A stretch of 64,000 nt of DNA. It comes from Parascedosporium putredinis (lineage: Eukaryota; Ascomycota; Sordariomycetes; Microascales; Microascaceae). The notes below the pieces were generated by a model. The model worked only from the letters and a program-made list of their open reading frames with translations. It did not search any database and had not been told where the DNA came from. The stretch is from the NCBI GenBank assembly GCA_949357655.1, contig CASHTG010000016.1, positions 1,798,001 through 1,862,000 on the forward strand, written 5' to 3'. The position numbers and the translations under genes were made by a program. Positions 1 through 11,299 of this stretch are shown in pieces (within the stretch, counting starts at the first letter, position 1; each line of letters begins with the position of its first letter).

Positions 1-537
1 AAAGGCGTTGGGAATTCGAGGGGGCGACAGGCTGGTGGTGAATCAACTTTGATGCCTCGAACTAGATCAATGCCCCCTCTTCGTAATCATAACCAAGGAA
101 AGGAAGATTTATCCGTGTATGATGAAGGCGATTCCCAGATGGAGGACCTATTGGCGAGTATCCGATCCGAGCTAAGTCTACAGCAGGAATCCGGGGCCGT
201 TAAAGGGCTAAAACGAGGTACGCCAAGCATTTCAGATGAAAGACCACTCAAGATCCCCAGAAACAGCCTAGGTATATTTGGGAAGCTTGAGTTCGAGGTT
301 GGAGACCTGAAGTCATCTTACTTTCCGGTGCCACCGGGCCGCAGTGGTATGTTGGCTGGAAGGGTAGAAGGGGATACGGTCATGATGCCGAACATCACGA
401 AATCGAAGTCGCTCGGGCGATGCAATGGAGGAAAGATTACGAGGAAATCAAATGTCAAAGGGAGAGGAAAACCAATTATTAAGACTTACTCAAAGAAGCC
501 GCAGCAAGAAGAGGCTGGGATAAGCAAGCCATGTTGA
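1..537 (+). CDS. 3' end of an unknown protein gene, cut by the window edge
   Basis: The reading frame is open from the first base of the window to a TGA at 535-537, so this is probably the last exon of a gene that starts to the left. An ATG at 52 is the first methionine but need not be the start. The roughly 178 visible residues are basic and serine/proline rich, with an acidic patch near EGDSQMEDLLASIRSEL and a lysine-rich tail, which suggests a disordered or nuclear protein. I recognise no domain. Indels are common elsewhere in this assembly, so the C-terminus may also be shifted. What follows up to about 1110 is presumed 3' untranslated sequence and spacer. Confidence 0.45.
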   Translation, partial: KGVGNSRGRQAGGESTLMPRTRSMPPLRNHNQGKEDLSVYDEGDSQMEDLLASIRSELSLQQESGAVKGLKRGTPSISDERPLKIPRNSLGIFGKLEFEVGDLKSSYFPVPPGRSGMLAGRVEGDTVMMPNITKSKSLGRCNGGKITRKSNVKGRGKPIIKTYSKKPQQEEAGISKPC

Positions 538-1113
538 AAAGGGGGAGACGGAGAGATTTGAAGGTCCGAGTTCGTATTTGATATCAAGGAGTAGGGGCAA
601 TGGGCCCTATTATTTTAACGAATTGGCGACGTGTTAGGTATTGCTATATCATGTTAAGCGGCGAGATGGAGGAATGTCACGGATATAAAAGATAGCGACG
701 GGCGAAAGAAGATATTAGATTTAGCACATGGGCACACAAGCACACGAGTACACGAGCACATCGCTGGTGATATCTTCATTGGGGCACACGATATTGTTGC
801 GCTATTGAGATAGATGGCGTTCTCCCTCAAGTATGTGGTCCGGAAGAAGGACAGATTGATTCAGCTCGTGTTAAAGCCTTTGGTCTTGTCTATGGATGAT
901 GCAAAAAGATTCGTGACGTGACAAATAGTATACAAGATGGAAGCCACTCGGAGGGGCGAGTGGGAAGAAACACGAGATCTCGCAAGTGTTGATACAGTAA
1001 TGGTGGGATGGAATCCGTGTCGTGCACCTCGGAAAGATGAGGGTCGGTCGCGGTCTGGTGAAAGTTTCTGCGTCGAACTAGACGAATGGCGGGTGACGGG
1101 GTAGAGAGCTGAT

Positions 1114-1585
1114 TTATTTGGCGCCCTTCCGCTTCTGCTCAAGGAAGAGGACATGTTTTCGAACTAGACTTTGGATTAGAATCGGGGCGATTTTGGAGGT
1201 GATATTGTGGTTGCTGTCGAGCTGCATGAGGGGGTGTGGAGGAAATGGTGCCGGGGAGGACGAGGTAAAGCTTGAGAGCCAGGAGAGGCGTATGGTGTCT
1301 ACGTGAAGTAGGCTGTAAAACATACCTATAGGATCATACTTGAGCATGCTCATGGGGCCCGCGGTACGCTTCCGGCGGAAGCTATAGAAGAAGCCGGTGG
1401 CGGCCATGGAGAGCAGGCGCACGATTACGACGCGAGATTTGGCTGGTCACGGAGAAACACATGCATTAGTATGCCAGAACATGGTGGGTATGCGCCAGAA
1501 TTCGCTCCCTCAACCGACAACCAATTTGACGAGGGAATCCGAGGGTTTGATATGAGAAGAGTAACGGCTTACCTTTCTTCGCCAT
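1114..1585 (-). CDS. mrpl39: Mitochondrial large-subunit ribosomal protein bL33m (3 exons)
   Basis: Structural protein of the mitochondrial 54S ribosomal subunit. Joining 1573-1585, 1326-1442 and 1114-1163 on the minus strand gives 59 residues, the usual length for this family. The protein starts MAKKAKSRVVIVRLLSMA, continues with the family segment GPMSMLKYDPI, and ends VRKHVLFLEQKRKGAK, all typical of bL33. Introns run 1443-1572 (GTAAGC..CAG) and 1164-1325 (GTATGT..TAG); both split a codon after its first base and keep the conserved alignment, which fixes the sites. The frame is intact, unlike most genes here. The first exon holds only four whole codons, so an ORF search alone would miss the true start. 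Confidence 0.93.
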
Positions 1586-4057
1586 GGTGAGAGAATTGAC
1601 CGGTGATGGGCGGAAACTTGAGAGGGTGTTCGAGGGGACGGAAAGCTCGAGCTTGCGACTGGTGTGTCGTCTGAAGATTTTGGGAGAGTGCTCTTTGGTG
1701 ATTGGCTGAGATTCGGTGTAGCGGAGAATTATTGATCCGAGATCCGAGTCTCACCGAAGCTGTGCGGCGGACCTTGGAGCTGGCGGTCAGGGCTGTCAAA
1801 ACTAGTTGACAGAACTCCCAACTGCCACAAATGGGGCGACACCGCACCGGTCCTCCCACTATTGCTCTAGCTCTCAGTTGATGTGACGCTCGGTTGCTTA
1901 GCCTACATGGCTTTTGGGCTTCCGCGTGGTTTTTTTTTTTTCCTCTTTACTTCTTTGTCATAAAATCTCCTGTGGTCACAGAATGCACTACTTCGACTAC
2001 ATGTAGGCAATGCTCAGGTGTTAATTACCTAACGAAAAATCCCATGCTCCGTTCTTATCCGGGGAAAGGATGCTAATGCGAGTGCCCCGGAACATGTGCT
2101 GGGAGCTCAAGCAATAACGTTCCGTTTCGGCAATGTGGGATGGGAGGGACGGGCGCATTGTGGTGCGGATGGGAGGCGGAGGAGAAGCGGGCACGGTACG
2201 CGGATCATCCAAGTCACTCGCATTGGCGGGATGGGGGCCCTGTGGAAGGGGCGGTCAGCTGCTGTGACGGACCAACCATGGAGATTGGATTAGGTGAAAG
2301 AAATGCGCATGCGGTCGACATACGACTCGTAATCAGTGGGTGACTCTTCGATATGCCCCCGGTTTCGGACGAGGGAAAAGGGCACACTTCGGCTATCAGA
2401 TATCCTTTTCCCAATGCGACTGGTGTTTTCCTGCAAAGAGCCCGTTTCCGCGACCGGGCTTTGCTGGAACCGGGGTTGAAACTCCCCTCTCTCTCAATAG
2501 CATCAGGGCGTTTACGGCAGGGAGAAGAGACGGTGTATCGCGGGTGGCTGGCTCATGACATGGATAAACTGATAGGGATATATCATCAAGGATGCCCGCG
2601 ACCGGCGTGGAAGAAAGCTATGCTACACGATTATGCCGGTTGCTTGCTCATCGCATCGAGAAGGGCCGCCCTTGTCTGTATCCATATGCTGTAGATCGAT
2701 CTGGATAAGGGAGCTAGGTTTCCCCGTTTGACAAGACAGTCACTGACTCTAATCTAAAACGATGTGATAATTTTCCGTGAGACTCGCATGCCTCGCCGAG
2801 CGGGCCGTAGATGAGCTTGCTTTTCACCCCGTGGCGCACTCTTTGGTCTCTGTGCAACCCGTGGGCGAGCCAGAATCCGACCGCCGCAACAAATCCCCTG
2901 GCCGTCCCCCAGAGTAATTTGAAAATGCCCCCGGCTCGTGCTCTTTTGCACCCCAATCCTCCCTCGTGGGGCAGGCAATCTTCTTTCTGTCCGATAGCTC
3001 CCTATTTTACCGACCGTCCCGAGTCCAAGGGTATGAAGCTAGAGGTGTTGGGAGAAAAGCGACCTTCTATTCTTCCCTTTTAGCGCCATCGTCTTGCTCA
3101 CGCGGCAAGGAAAAAAAAAAAAAGGGACCAAAGCAAGGAGAACCCCTAAGCCCCCGTTATCGTCGTGAAGCTGAGGGTCTTGGCGTAAATTCGCTCAACA
3201 ACATCGTGAGTTTTAACCGTTCAAAAGGAAGAGCTACCCCTGCACTGGTTGCTTGACGACCTTTCCCCCCTTCCCCCTTTGTTCTCCTTGCTTCCTTTTT
3301 CTCTTTTTCGTGTCCCTCTCCAATCCACCCCCAATCTTCCTGACGACCTCCACGCCGCCTATCTCGTCCATTTCATCCATCCCCTATCTCGATTGGGGGC
3401 GGCGTGTCAAGAAAAAAACCGCAATCAGCTGGTCGCCCTATAACGAAAACCACGCCACCAGGCCACCTTTATTTCCAGCCGAATCACTAACTGGCCAGGT
3501 CAGGGATCCTGTTCGCCCAGCTTCGGACCTACCAGTCAGAGGCGAAATATCAACAGAAAGCACGCAGGGAGTTAATAGCTGCTGCAGCAAGAGGGGAAGG
3601 CCAACCGAAGTGAGCGAGAGAAAAATAAAGAAAAAAGGGACCACTTCGAGGTACACAGTACATTCGACCTCTGATCGCTGCCCTCGCCAAACGAGTCGAA
3701 AACCGCCAGCCAACGATAGAGCTCCAGCTCCCGACACAGTAACGGGTACAACAAGCACTTTGTTCAAACTTGAGGATCCAGACACTCCACTCCATACGCG
3801 CGCCGCCGCAAGAGCTCCCGATCCGAGGCCATTTTCGTTCAAACAGGAGACCAGACAAAGACGGATTGGTCTTGACCACCGTCCTCTCGGCTGACCCTGC
3901 ACGCTTGCTGGTTGCTGGTTGCTCGCCAGTTCCCTGTCTGTTTCGAGACGAGGGTGTTCCGATTCTGCCCATCGGATTGCCTTATCTTCGGCTTATACTG
4001 TTCCTTTTAGACTTGACCCCCTTTGCCCCCCTTGCCCCTCGCCCCACCATTGGAACG
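1586..4057. other. Spacer and promoter region between bL33m and alanine aminotransferase
   Basis: About 2.5 kb without a supportable gene. It holds the 5' side of bL33m and a long pyrimidine-rich leader before the aminotransferase, with short A and T runs near 1931 and 3110. The open frame at 3253-3894 is low-complexity Ser/Pro/Arg-rich and matches nothing I know, so I read it as leader sequence. Confidence 0.5.
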
Positions 4058-6074
4058 ATGAGTGCCATGAGCTCTGCGATATTAAGACCGGCTCGGTCGT
4101 CCCTGCCAAAATTGCCCCGCCATTCGTTAGCCCAACTCCATCATTCCTTCCCCACCAACCCCAGGACTTGTGTCGCAAACCTTCATACTACTTCTTCTCG
4201 TACTTGTAAACTTGCTAGTAGCCGGTTCCTACTATCCGTCCCCTCCACCTCCTCTTCTTGCGGCCAAACTCTGAACTCCCCTTCCCCCCAGCCGATCCAG
4301 CAGCGTAGCAACATGTCGACCGCCGCACCCACTCCGAGGTTAAACATCGACAACATCAACCAGAATGTTGTCAGGGCCCAGTACGCCGTGAGGGGCGAGC
4401 TCGCTGTCAAGTCCGAGCTCTTCCGCGCCAAGCTCGCCCGCGGTGACGCCGACCTCCCCTTCAACCAGGTCATCTCGGCCAACATTGGCAACCCTCAGCA
4501 GCTTGACCAGAAGCCCATCACCTTCTTCCGCCAGGTTGCCAGTCTTCTCGAGAACCCCAAGCTCCTCGAGCACCAGGATGTCCTGCTCAAGTCCCTCGGC
4601 TACCAGACCGATGTCATTGAGCGTGCTCAGTGGCTTCTCAGCCAGTGCCAGTCCGTCGGTGCTTACAGTGCAAGCGCTGGTGTTCCTGCCATCAAGCAGA
4701 GCGTTGCCAACTTCCTCGAGAGTGAGTTTATCTTTTATTTATTTTTTTACTTGTATCTTTGTTTGGCTCCTCCGCCCCTGCCTCACTCCCCGTATGTGAT
4801 GTCTTTTTATCACAGGGGCTCAGTCTTTCTTCCGGGTCGTGTGTCACAACCGGGCGCGGGCTGTTGCAGTGTGGTAAAGGGATGAGTCATGGTGACACTG
4901 CTTGAAAGATGCATATGACTGCGCAACCTTAATCTGGCTTGAAATCGGGGTGTCGTGAGTAGGCGACGCATGTAGGAGAATCACGCCGTTGATCACGCCG
5001 TTGACTGACATTATCTACCTCTAGGGCGAGATGGCTTCCCCGCTGACGCGGCCCACATCTATCTTTCCGGTGGTGCTTCTTCCGGTGTCAATACCCTCCT
5101 AAACATCCTCTGCGCCGACAAGAACAGCGGCATCCTCGTCCCCATTCCCCAGTACCCTCTTTACACCGCCAGCTTGGCCGTTCTCGACGCCGTGTGCGTG
5201 CCCTATTACCTGGACGAGGCCAGGCTTTGGGGTACCGATCTTGAGGCCATCAAGACCTCGTATGAGAAGGCCAAGGCCGAAGGTGTCGATACTCGTGCCA
5301 TTGTCATCATCAACCCCGGTAACCCCACCGGTGCCTCGCTTCCCGAGGCCGACATCCGCTCCGTCATCGAGTTCGCTCGCCAGGAGAACCTTGTTCTCAT
5401 TGCTGACGAGGTCTACCAGACCAACGTGTTCTCCGGCGAGTTCCACTCCTTCAAGGCCGTTCTCCGACGCATGCAGCAAGAACAGCCTGGCACCTACGAC
5501 CACCTCGAACTTGCCTCCCTCCACTCCATCTCCAAGGGTATGGTTGGCGAGTGTGGCCACCGTGGTGGTTACTTCGAGCTTGTCGGCTTCAACCCCCTCG
5601 TCGAGGCTGAGATCTACAAGTTCGTTTCCATCACCCTCTGCGCCCCCGTCCTCGGCCAATGTCTCGTCGAGCTCATGGTCAACCCCCAAGGAGGGTGAGC
5701 CCTCGTACGAGCTCTACAACCAAGAGTACAACTCCATCTTCAACGGCCTCAAGGAGCGCGCTTTCGCTCTTCACGCCGCCTTCTCCCAGATGGAAGGTGT
5801 CGAGTGCGGCGAGCCTCAAGGTTCCATGTACCTCTTCCCCACCATTAAGTTGCCCGCCAAGGCTGCCGAGGCTGCCGCCGCCGAGGGCCGCACTGCTGAT
5901 GAGTTCTACTGCATGAGGCTCCTCGAAGCCACCGGCATCTGCGTCGTCCCCGGCTCCGGCTTCGGCCAGCGCGAGGGCACCCTCCACTTCAGGACCACTT
6001 TCCTCGCCCCTGGCACCGAGTGGGTTGGTAACATTATCAAGTTCCACAAGGAGTTCATGGACCAGTACCGTTAA
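4058..6074 (+). CDS. ALT1: Alanine aminotransferase (glutamate-pyruvate transaminase), frame broken once
   Basis: PLP enzyme that interconverts alanine plus 2-oxoglutarate with pyruvate plus glutamate. Exons are 4058-4721 and 5025-6074; the 303-nt intron is long for this window. The conserved core is clear: NPGNPTGASL, DEVYQTNVF, and the PLP-lysine motif SISKGMVGECGHRGGYFE, ending with ETGICVVPGSGFGQREGT-like sequence (here ATGICVVPGSGFGQREGT). From ATG 4058 the first ~85 residues are Ser/Arg-rich and look like a mitochondrial presequence; a second in-frame ATG at 4313 would give a cytosolic form of about 486 residues. The frame breaks at the C run 5683-5687, where alignment to the family (VNPP then KEGEPSYE) needs two more C; with them the protein is about 571 residues. 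I infer a sequence error, since homology continues to the stop. Confidence 0.9.
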
Positions 6075-6850
6075 ATCCCGACTTTTTGGGGGTCGAGTCT
6101 GCTTTTTTCATGTCTGCAAGATCATAAAAAATTCGCTTATAGAAACATATACACCTGCAACCGAAATCATCGGGGGAACGCGTTCTGAAGGTGGCGGAAT
6201 AGAACGGGGAATGGTGATTTCTTATCTTTTTTACTTTTTTACTCTTTGCTGTACGGTAAATGACCGAATGCTAGGGAGTTGGGTTTTCTAAAAACGCATG
6301 AGTGGGTTATACAATGGAGTCTTTGACAGAAAAGAACAATTCAATTCCACGGTGTCTAGCCCGGCTATTCTCTAATCTGATCTTGTCCCCAATCATATCT
6401 GTGACATGGGCTCCTGTGATGCTAGAAATCATCAATGTGTGTGGGAAAGAGCGAGTGAATGAGGTTGGAAAGCGGCAAAGGAAGAATCAATACGGGTTGG
6501 ACCGACAAGATATATACATATGGCGCACACGTCAAGTCCATGGACAGTACAGTAGAGTAATAGGAACTGATCTTTTCTCTCTATCTAGCAATAGCCTCCC
6601 AGCACACCTCAAAGACGGATATGACTTCTCATTATACACTGGCACAGAGAGGCGAAGGGGAGCCCCCCACCCTAGCGCCGCGCGACGACTAACCAATAGC
6701 CCGACTCTCATGCCCTTTGCAGGTATAAGAGGAGTCGAGCCCGCTGTGATTCCACTTGTGAGGCGAGGGACAGAGTTGAGTGGACATTAGTACAATAGAG
6801 CTCCCTCAATTCTTGTCTTTGCTCGTAGTTCGCACCTCCTCCTGTCCCAG
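6075..6850. other. Convergent 3' regions of ALT1 and rpn7
   Basis: About 780 bases between the stops of two convergent genes. An open frame at 6302-6790 has no recognisable content and no gene-like context. I see only presumed 3' untranslated sequence. Confidence 0.5.
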
Positions 6851-8471
6851 TTATGCCCTCTCACTTCCTCGTAGTCGCACGGCCTGGCCGTACTTTTGGA
6901 GCTTGGTGATAAGCTGGTCGCCTTGGCGCACAAGATCCTGGTATTGCTTGTTCTTGTCGTCGGGGCGGTTGGTTTCGATGATGCCGCCCTTGCCCGATAC
7001 ACGGTCAATAGTGCAAGGAATACGGCCCGCGGCAATAAACCTGGCAAGGTCCCTAGAAAGACAGATAGTGTGAGCAAACATGCAGCCAATGTTTCATGGG
7101 ATGGAAGGGAGGGGGTGAAAGCTTACCTGTCAAGGAAGTCGACGGTGACGCCAAAGTCGTTGGCCATGCTCTCGAGGCCTACAACTCGGTAGCTCTGGAG
7201 AAGCTGCTGGTAGGCACGAAGGCGCATCTCACGGATGAGCCAGTTCTTGTGTTCGTGGAGGTACCGATCCTGGTTGAGGAACTGCTCCTCGACTTGGGCG
7301 AGAGCCTGGAAGAAGGCCTTGTAGCGTCCGTTGTACAGGCTCGTCACGAGGAGAGAGAGAGGCGAGAAGTCGATGGCGAGCTCAGCCTCGGGCTGGTCCA
7401 CGGCGCTTCCGAGGGTAGTGAGGTTAACTACCGTAGTCTTGGTCGCTGACTGCGGGTCCTGCTCGACATCCATGGTATCGTCACCGCTGGGACCGGCGGA
7501 AATGGCGCCGCTGAGGGCAAGGAGCTTGTCCTCTCCATCGCCAAGGATGGCCTTGATTTCGGGGGCATCGACGACCTTGGACTTGAAGTCGAGGCGCTTA
7601 AGCGAGACAGATCCGGCAAGGACGGAGTAGACGACGAGGGACGAGTAGGTGCAAAGCTCGTAGCTGGTAAATGTGGATAAGCTGTCGAGGAGGAGAGGAG
7701 CAGCAAGGTTGTGCGATCGGACAGTGAGGAGGTGAATTCCTTCATAGGCCTTGAGACGATTCCTTCGATCCCAGTCACCTCCAGCTTCTACGAGGGTCTT
7801 GGCTCGCTCCACGTGCTTCTTGACCAGAGGCTTATCGCCGTAGAACAGGCCCATTCTTATTATCGCGAGAACAATGTCGATTCGAGAACCAACAACGCCG
7901 GTCTTTTCGAAAACGTCTTCGTATGCGGTAATGGCGCGATCCTAAAACGAACCATTGTTAGCAGGAGCTCCTAGCCATGGCGCTACTCTTTTGGGGAGGG
8001 GCGTGCATACCTTGTCACCGACACGAGCCCAGAAATCAGCCCGCTTTCCTCGAGCGGCGAGGATCTCAGTGTCTCCAGCATTCTCGACTGCCTCATCCTC
8101 CTCCTTTTGAAAGCCGTTGAGCTCTTCGTCATTTTCCGCCTTGAGCTTCTCGTAAAGAGCGTCATTCCAGGGCAACGTAACCGTGGTGACGGGGTTCTTG
8201 GTCGCGATGATGCCGACCAAGCTCGACTTCCGGCTCAGCGGCTTTCCAGGGCCACCGGGGTCTTGCCCTCGCTGACTGCATTTAGGATGCCATCGATGGG
8301 GTGGGCGAGGTACCGGTAGAACGGCGCCATCTTGTGCTCGGAAATGGCATCTTGAAGAGCCTTGACGGCGGATTCTTGGCTGGATCGGGAGGCGTACTGG
8401 TTTGTGAGGGTGAAGACATGCTGGCTGAGCGGCAGAAGAGGCCACTTGGCGTACTGAGGATCGGAGCCCAT
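6851..8471 (-). CDS. rpn7: 26S proteasome regulatory subunit Rpn7 (PSMD6), frame broken once
   Basis: Non-ATPase subunit of the proteasome lid. Minus-strand exons are 8011-8471, 7127-7941 and 6851-7052, with introns GTATGC..TTTTAG and GTAAGC..TCTAG. The protein begins MGSDPQYAKWPLLPLSQHVF; family landmarks include GLFYGDKPLVKKHVERAK, GGDWDRRNRLKAYEG, STFTSYELCTYSS and the C-terminal PCI-domain segments MANDFGVTVDFLDR and DLARFIAAGRIPCTIDRVSG. Near 8250 the frame shifts by one base: family alignment needs GGGCC where the sequence has GGCC, after which LSRKSSLVGIIATKNP follows in the new frame. With that base the product is about 492 residues, normal for the family. It is divergent from abd1 with a 650-bp shared promoter. 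Confidence 0.93.
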
Positions 8472-8648
8472 GACGGCGGATGGTTGGGTGGACTTGGCAC
8501 GAACTCCCAAGGATCAGGTGAAGCAAGGCCGAGAGACGTGGAGCTGCCCGAGTTGGACGCAAGCTGACGCCGAATATGTGTTCCGATAGTATCTGCGCTT
8601 AGCTACGGCGCTAGTGATGACGGAGGGCGATTCGTAGGGTGTGATGCG

Positions 8649-8658
8649 GATGGCAAAA
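8649..8658 (+). promoter_or_regulatory. Possible proteasome-associated control element upstream of rpn7
   Basis: The 10-mer GATGGCAAAA lies about 180 bp upstream of the rpn7 start. It resembles the Rpn4-type proteasome elements GGTGGCAAA (budding yeast) and GAAGGCAAAA (Candida). A single imperfect copy is weak evidence. Confidence 0.3.
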
Positions 8659-9122
8659 GGGGTAGATGGATGGTGATGGTTGCGGTCGATGCGATGTTGA
8701 CGAAAGGCGAAAGGCTGCTTGCTTGCAGAGCTGGACCTCTTCAATGTTGCTGCGTTGCTGGAAGTGGTCCGAGCGTCAAGCAAGGCTGCAGTCCGAACAC
8801 GCACCCCCAAATTCTCGGTTCACACCACCAAGCAATGCCCCGTCTTACCATCATTCCTTCAACACGAAAAACAAATCAGAGCTTAGAACCATCGACTTGC
8901 GCTGGGGCAAAAGCCTAATCAACAGGTTTCCCACCCTAAAATCGCCTGAGTGGGCATATACCAATTTCCATCGCAGAGGCCGAAGATCTTGCCTGATTCC
9001 GATCCCTTTGCCCATCAGCTGAAATCCCCCTATTTTCTCACTCGCCTTGTTTTTCTTTCGAGATCGATCCCCGTGTGTCTCCAAGGGGGTACCTCCATCA
9101 AGCCCAACTCCCATCATTCACC

Positions 9123-10580
9123 ATGGGTAACGACACTGAATCGCGTCGCTCCCCAATGACTACAACCAGAGAAACAAACGCAGACGCTCGGTTTCTCCAT
9201 CCCGAGACTCTCCCCGCGTTCGCGTCGTCGAGACGAAACCGACGAGCTCCCTCAGCCCTATAATGCGAGAAGCCTCCAACCGGCTAAGCGCCGCGCTGTC
9301 TCTCCATCCGACCAAGGGCGCAAGCTGAAGCGTCCTGGAAGGCGCGCCCAGATTTCTACTAGCGAGCGTGAGGCCATTCGTCAGCGCCAGCTTGAACGTG
9401 AGAAGGAGCAGGCTGCGACAGAGGCTGCCGAAGCCGAGAGGCAGCGGCTCCGCGGCATAAATGACGTTGTTAGAGAGCACTACAACAGCGTCCCTGAAAG
9501 GGGTAGGGACTGGCGCAGGACGGACAGCAAGATCAAGGGTCTACGGTCGTTTAACAATTGGGTCAAGAGCTGCATCATACAGCGGTTTTCGCCCGATGAG
9601 GATCATGCCCCCGGTGCACATGAGCGAGGCGTCTCTAGCGGGAAGCAGCTCTTGATCCTGGATATGGGATGCGGGAAGGGTGGCGATCTGGGAAAGTGGC
9701 AGCAGGCACCACAATCGGTCGAGCTTTACGTCGGTTTGGACCCCGCCGAGGTCAGCATAGACCAGGCAAGAGACCGTTACAGAAGTATGAGCGGTCGGGG
9801 CGGCCGCGGTGGGAGAGGGGACATCAAAACAGGAGACCGGCCCGCCTCTTCGACGGGCGATTCATGGTCAAGGACTGCTTCGGTGAGAGCATCGAAGACC
9901 TTGAGATTGTCCGACAGGTCGGTTTCGACCCTTCACCGATGAACCGTCGCGGCTTCGATGTAGTCAGTATGATGTTCTGCATGCACTACGCGTTTGAGAG
10001 CGAAGAAAAGGCCCGCCGCATGCTACGCAACGTTGCCGGCGCCTTAACCAAGGGTGGCCGCTTCATCGGCTGCATCCCCAACTCAGACGTCCTAAGTGAG
10101 AGGGTTCGCCAATACAACGCCAAAACGGACGGACAAAAGCCTCAGGCGCCCAAGCCCGCCGCCCCTGCCGAAAATGACGCTGAAGACGGCGAGCTTGAGG
10201 AAGGTGAGGCCGAGGCGGGAGCCGAGTGGGGCAACAGCATCTATCGCGTTCGCTTCCCCGGTCCCACTCCCGAGGATGGCATCTTCCGTCCCGCGTTTGG
10301 ATGGAAGTACAACTATTTCCTCCACGAGGCTGTCGAGGAGGTGCCCGAGTACGTTGTTCCATGGGAAGCCTTCCGCGCCCTGGCCGAGGATTACAACCTC
10401 GAGCTGCAGTACCACAAGACCTTCACCGACGTCTGGGAGACCGAGAAGGATGACGAGACCCTGGGCCCCCTGAGCGAGAGGATGGGCGTCCGTGAGAGGG
10501 GTAGGGGCCCCCTCCTGGTGTCGGAGGAAGAGATGGAGGCTGCCGGCTTTTACGTTGCCTTTTGCTTCTACAAGGTATAG
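9123..10580 (+). CDS. abd1: mRNA cap (guanine-N7) methyltransferase, frame broken three times
   Basis: Nuclear enzyme that methylates the GpppN cap with S-adenosylmethionine. The SAM-binding motif LILDMGCGKGGDLGKW starts near 9652; downstream are VKDCFGESIEDL, MMFCMHYAFES, GGRFIGCIPNSDVL and the C-terminus EMEAAGFYVAFCFYKV. The start at 9123 (MGNDTESRRS) follows a CACC-like context. Three shifts, each explained by one missing base in a homopolymer, lie at C4 9151-9154, C4 9212-9215 and G4 9817-9820; the first two fall in the Arg/Ser-rich disordered N-terminus and are less certain. No intron is needed. The repaired product would be about 486 residues. An acidic insert (residues like DAEDGELEEGEAEAG) is typical of fungal Abd1. 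Confidence 0.9.
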
Positions 10581-11299
10581 CGAAGAATATTCCGCGCGCG
10601 TCCTTGTTTCTTCCTTTTCTATCGCAATTGAGTGGCAAGTGAGGGAAGCAAGGGATGTCAGAAGGAAGACACAAGTGTTGAAAGAGACGGCCCTTGCGAG
10701 ACCGGCGGAGTAAGGCTCGCGTGCCATGGGCAGGTTATGGGCTATGCATGTTGTATTATTATCACGGGAGTCATCTGGGCAATTGCAATTCGATTCAACT
10801 TTCAACTTTTCAAAAACAACCACAGGGAGAAAAAAAAAAGGCCGAGGGATAAACACGAAGGACATAGATATAAATACAATGTCAAACACGCTTTCTTCAC
10901 TCAAAAAATACTTGCTTCTTCAGCGAATGATCTATGCTACTTTGTGAATTACATTAAGCTACTACTCCGGATGAGGGCTACCTATATATGTTTATAAAAA
11001 ATTGAGTAGGGTATCATGGCATGGGGGCTTGAGGGAAAATGCCTATCCGCCAAAAGGGAAGAAGAAGAAGAAAAGAAGGCACCATGCCTCCAAGTGGGAG
11101 CGACAGAAAATAGAAGCTAGGCCAGGGGCTCGGCTTCGCCAGGCACTCAAAAGCGGTTCAAATGCATTGGAAAAGGATGTCGAGGGGAAGGCAGGAGATA
11201 GAGGGCGATGATGATGATGATGAATGCAAAGAATAAAGCCCATGGACGAGAATTCCACAGATGACGAGGCGATGATGGGGTGCTAGTACGAGGCGCGTC
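10581..11299. other. Convergent 3' regions of abd1 and gem1
   Basis: About 720 bases, A-rich in places, between the stops of two convergent genes. No coding signal was seen. Confidence 0.5.

Noticed and set aside
3253..3894. 213-codon open frame upstream of alanine aminotransferase
   Set aside because: Low-complexity Ser/Pro/Arg composition, overlaps open frames on the other strand, no recognisable domain; it lies in the pyrimidine-rich leader.
4722..5024. snoRNA inside the long alanine aminotransferase intron
   Set aside because: A GTGATGT near 4790 and a CTGA near 5007 are too far apart and box C is imperfect; no rRNA complementarity was noticed.
6302..6790. 162-codon open frame between convergent genes
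   Set aside because: No homology or start context; position fits 3' untranslated sequence.
8240..8260. Small intron as explanation of the rpn7 frame break
   Set aside because: Homology is continuous on both sides with a one-base offset, leaving no room for an intron.
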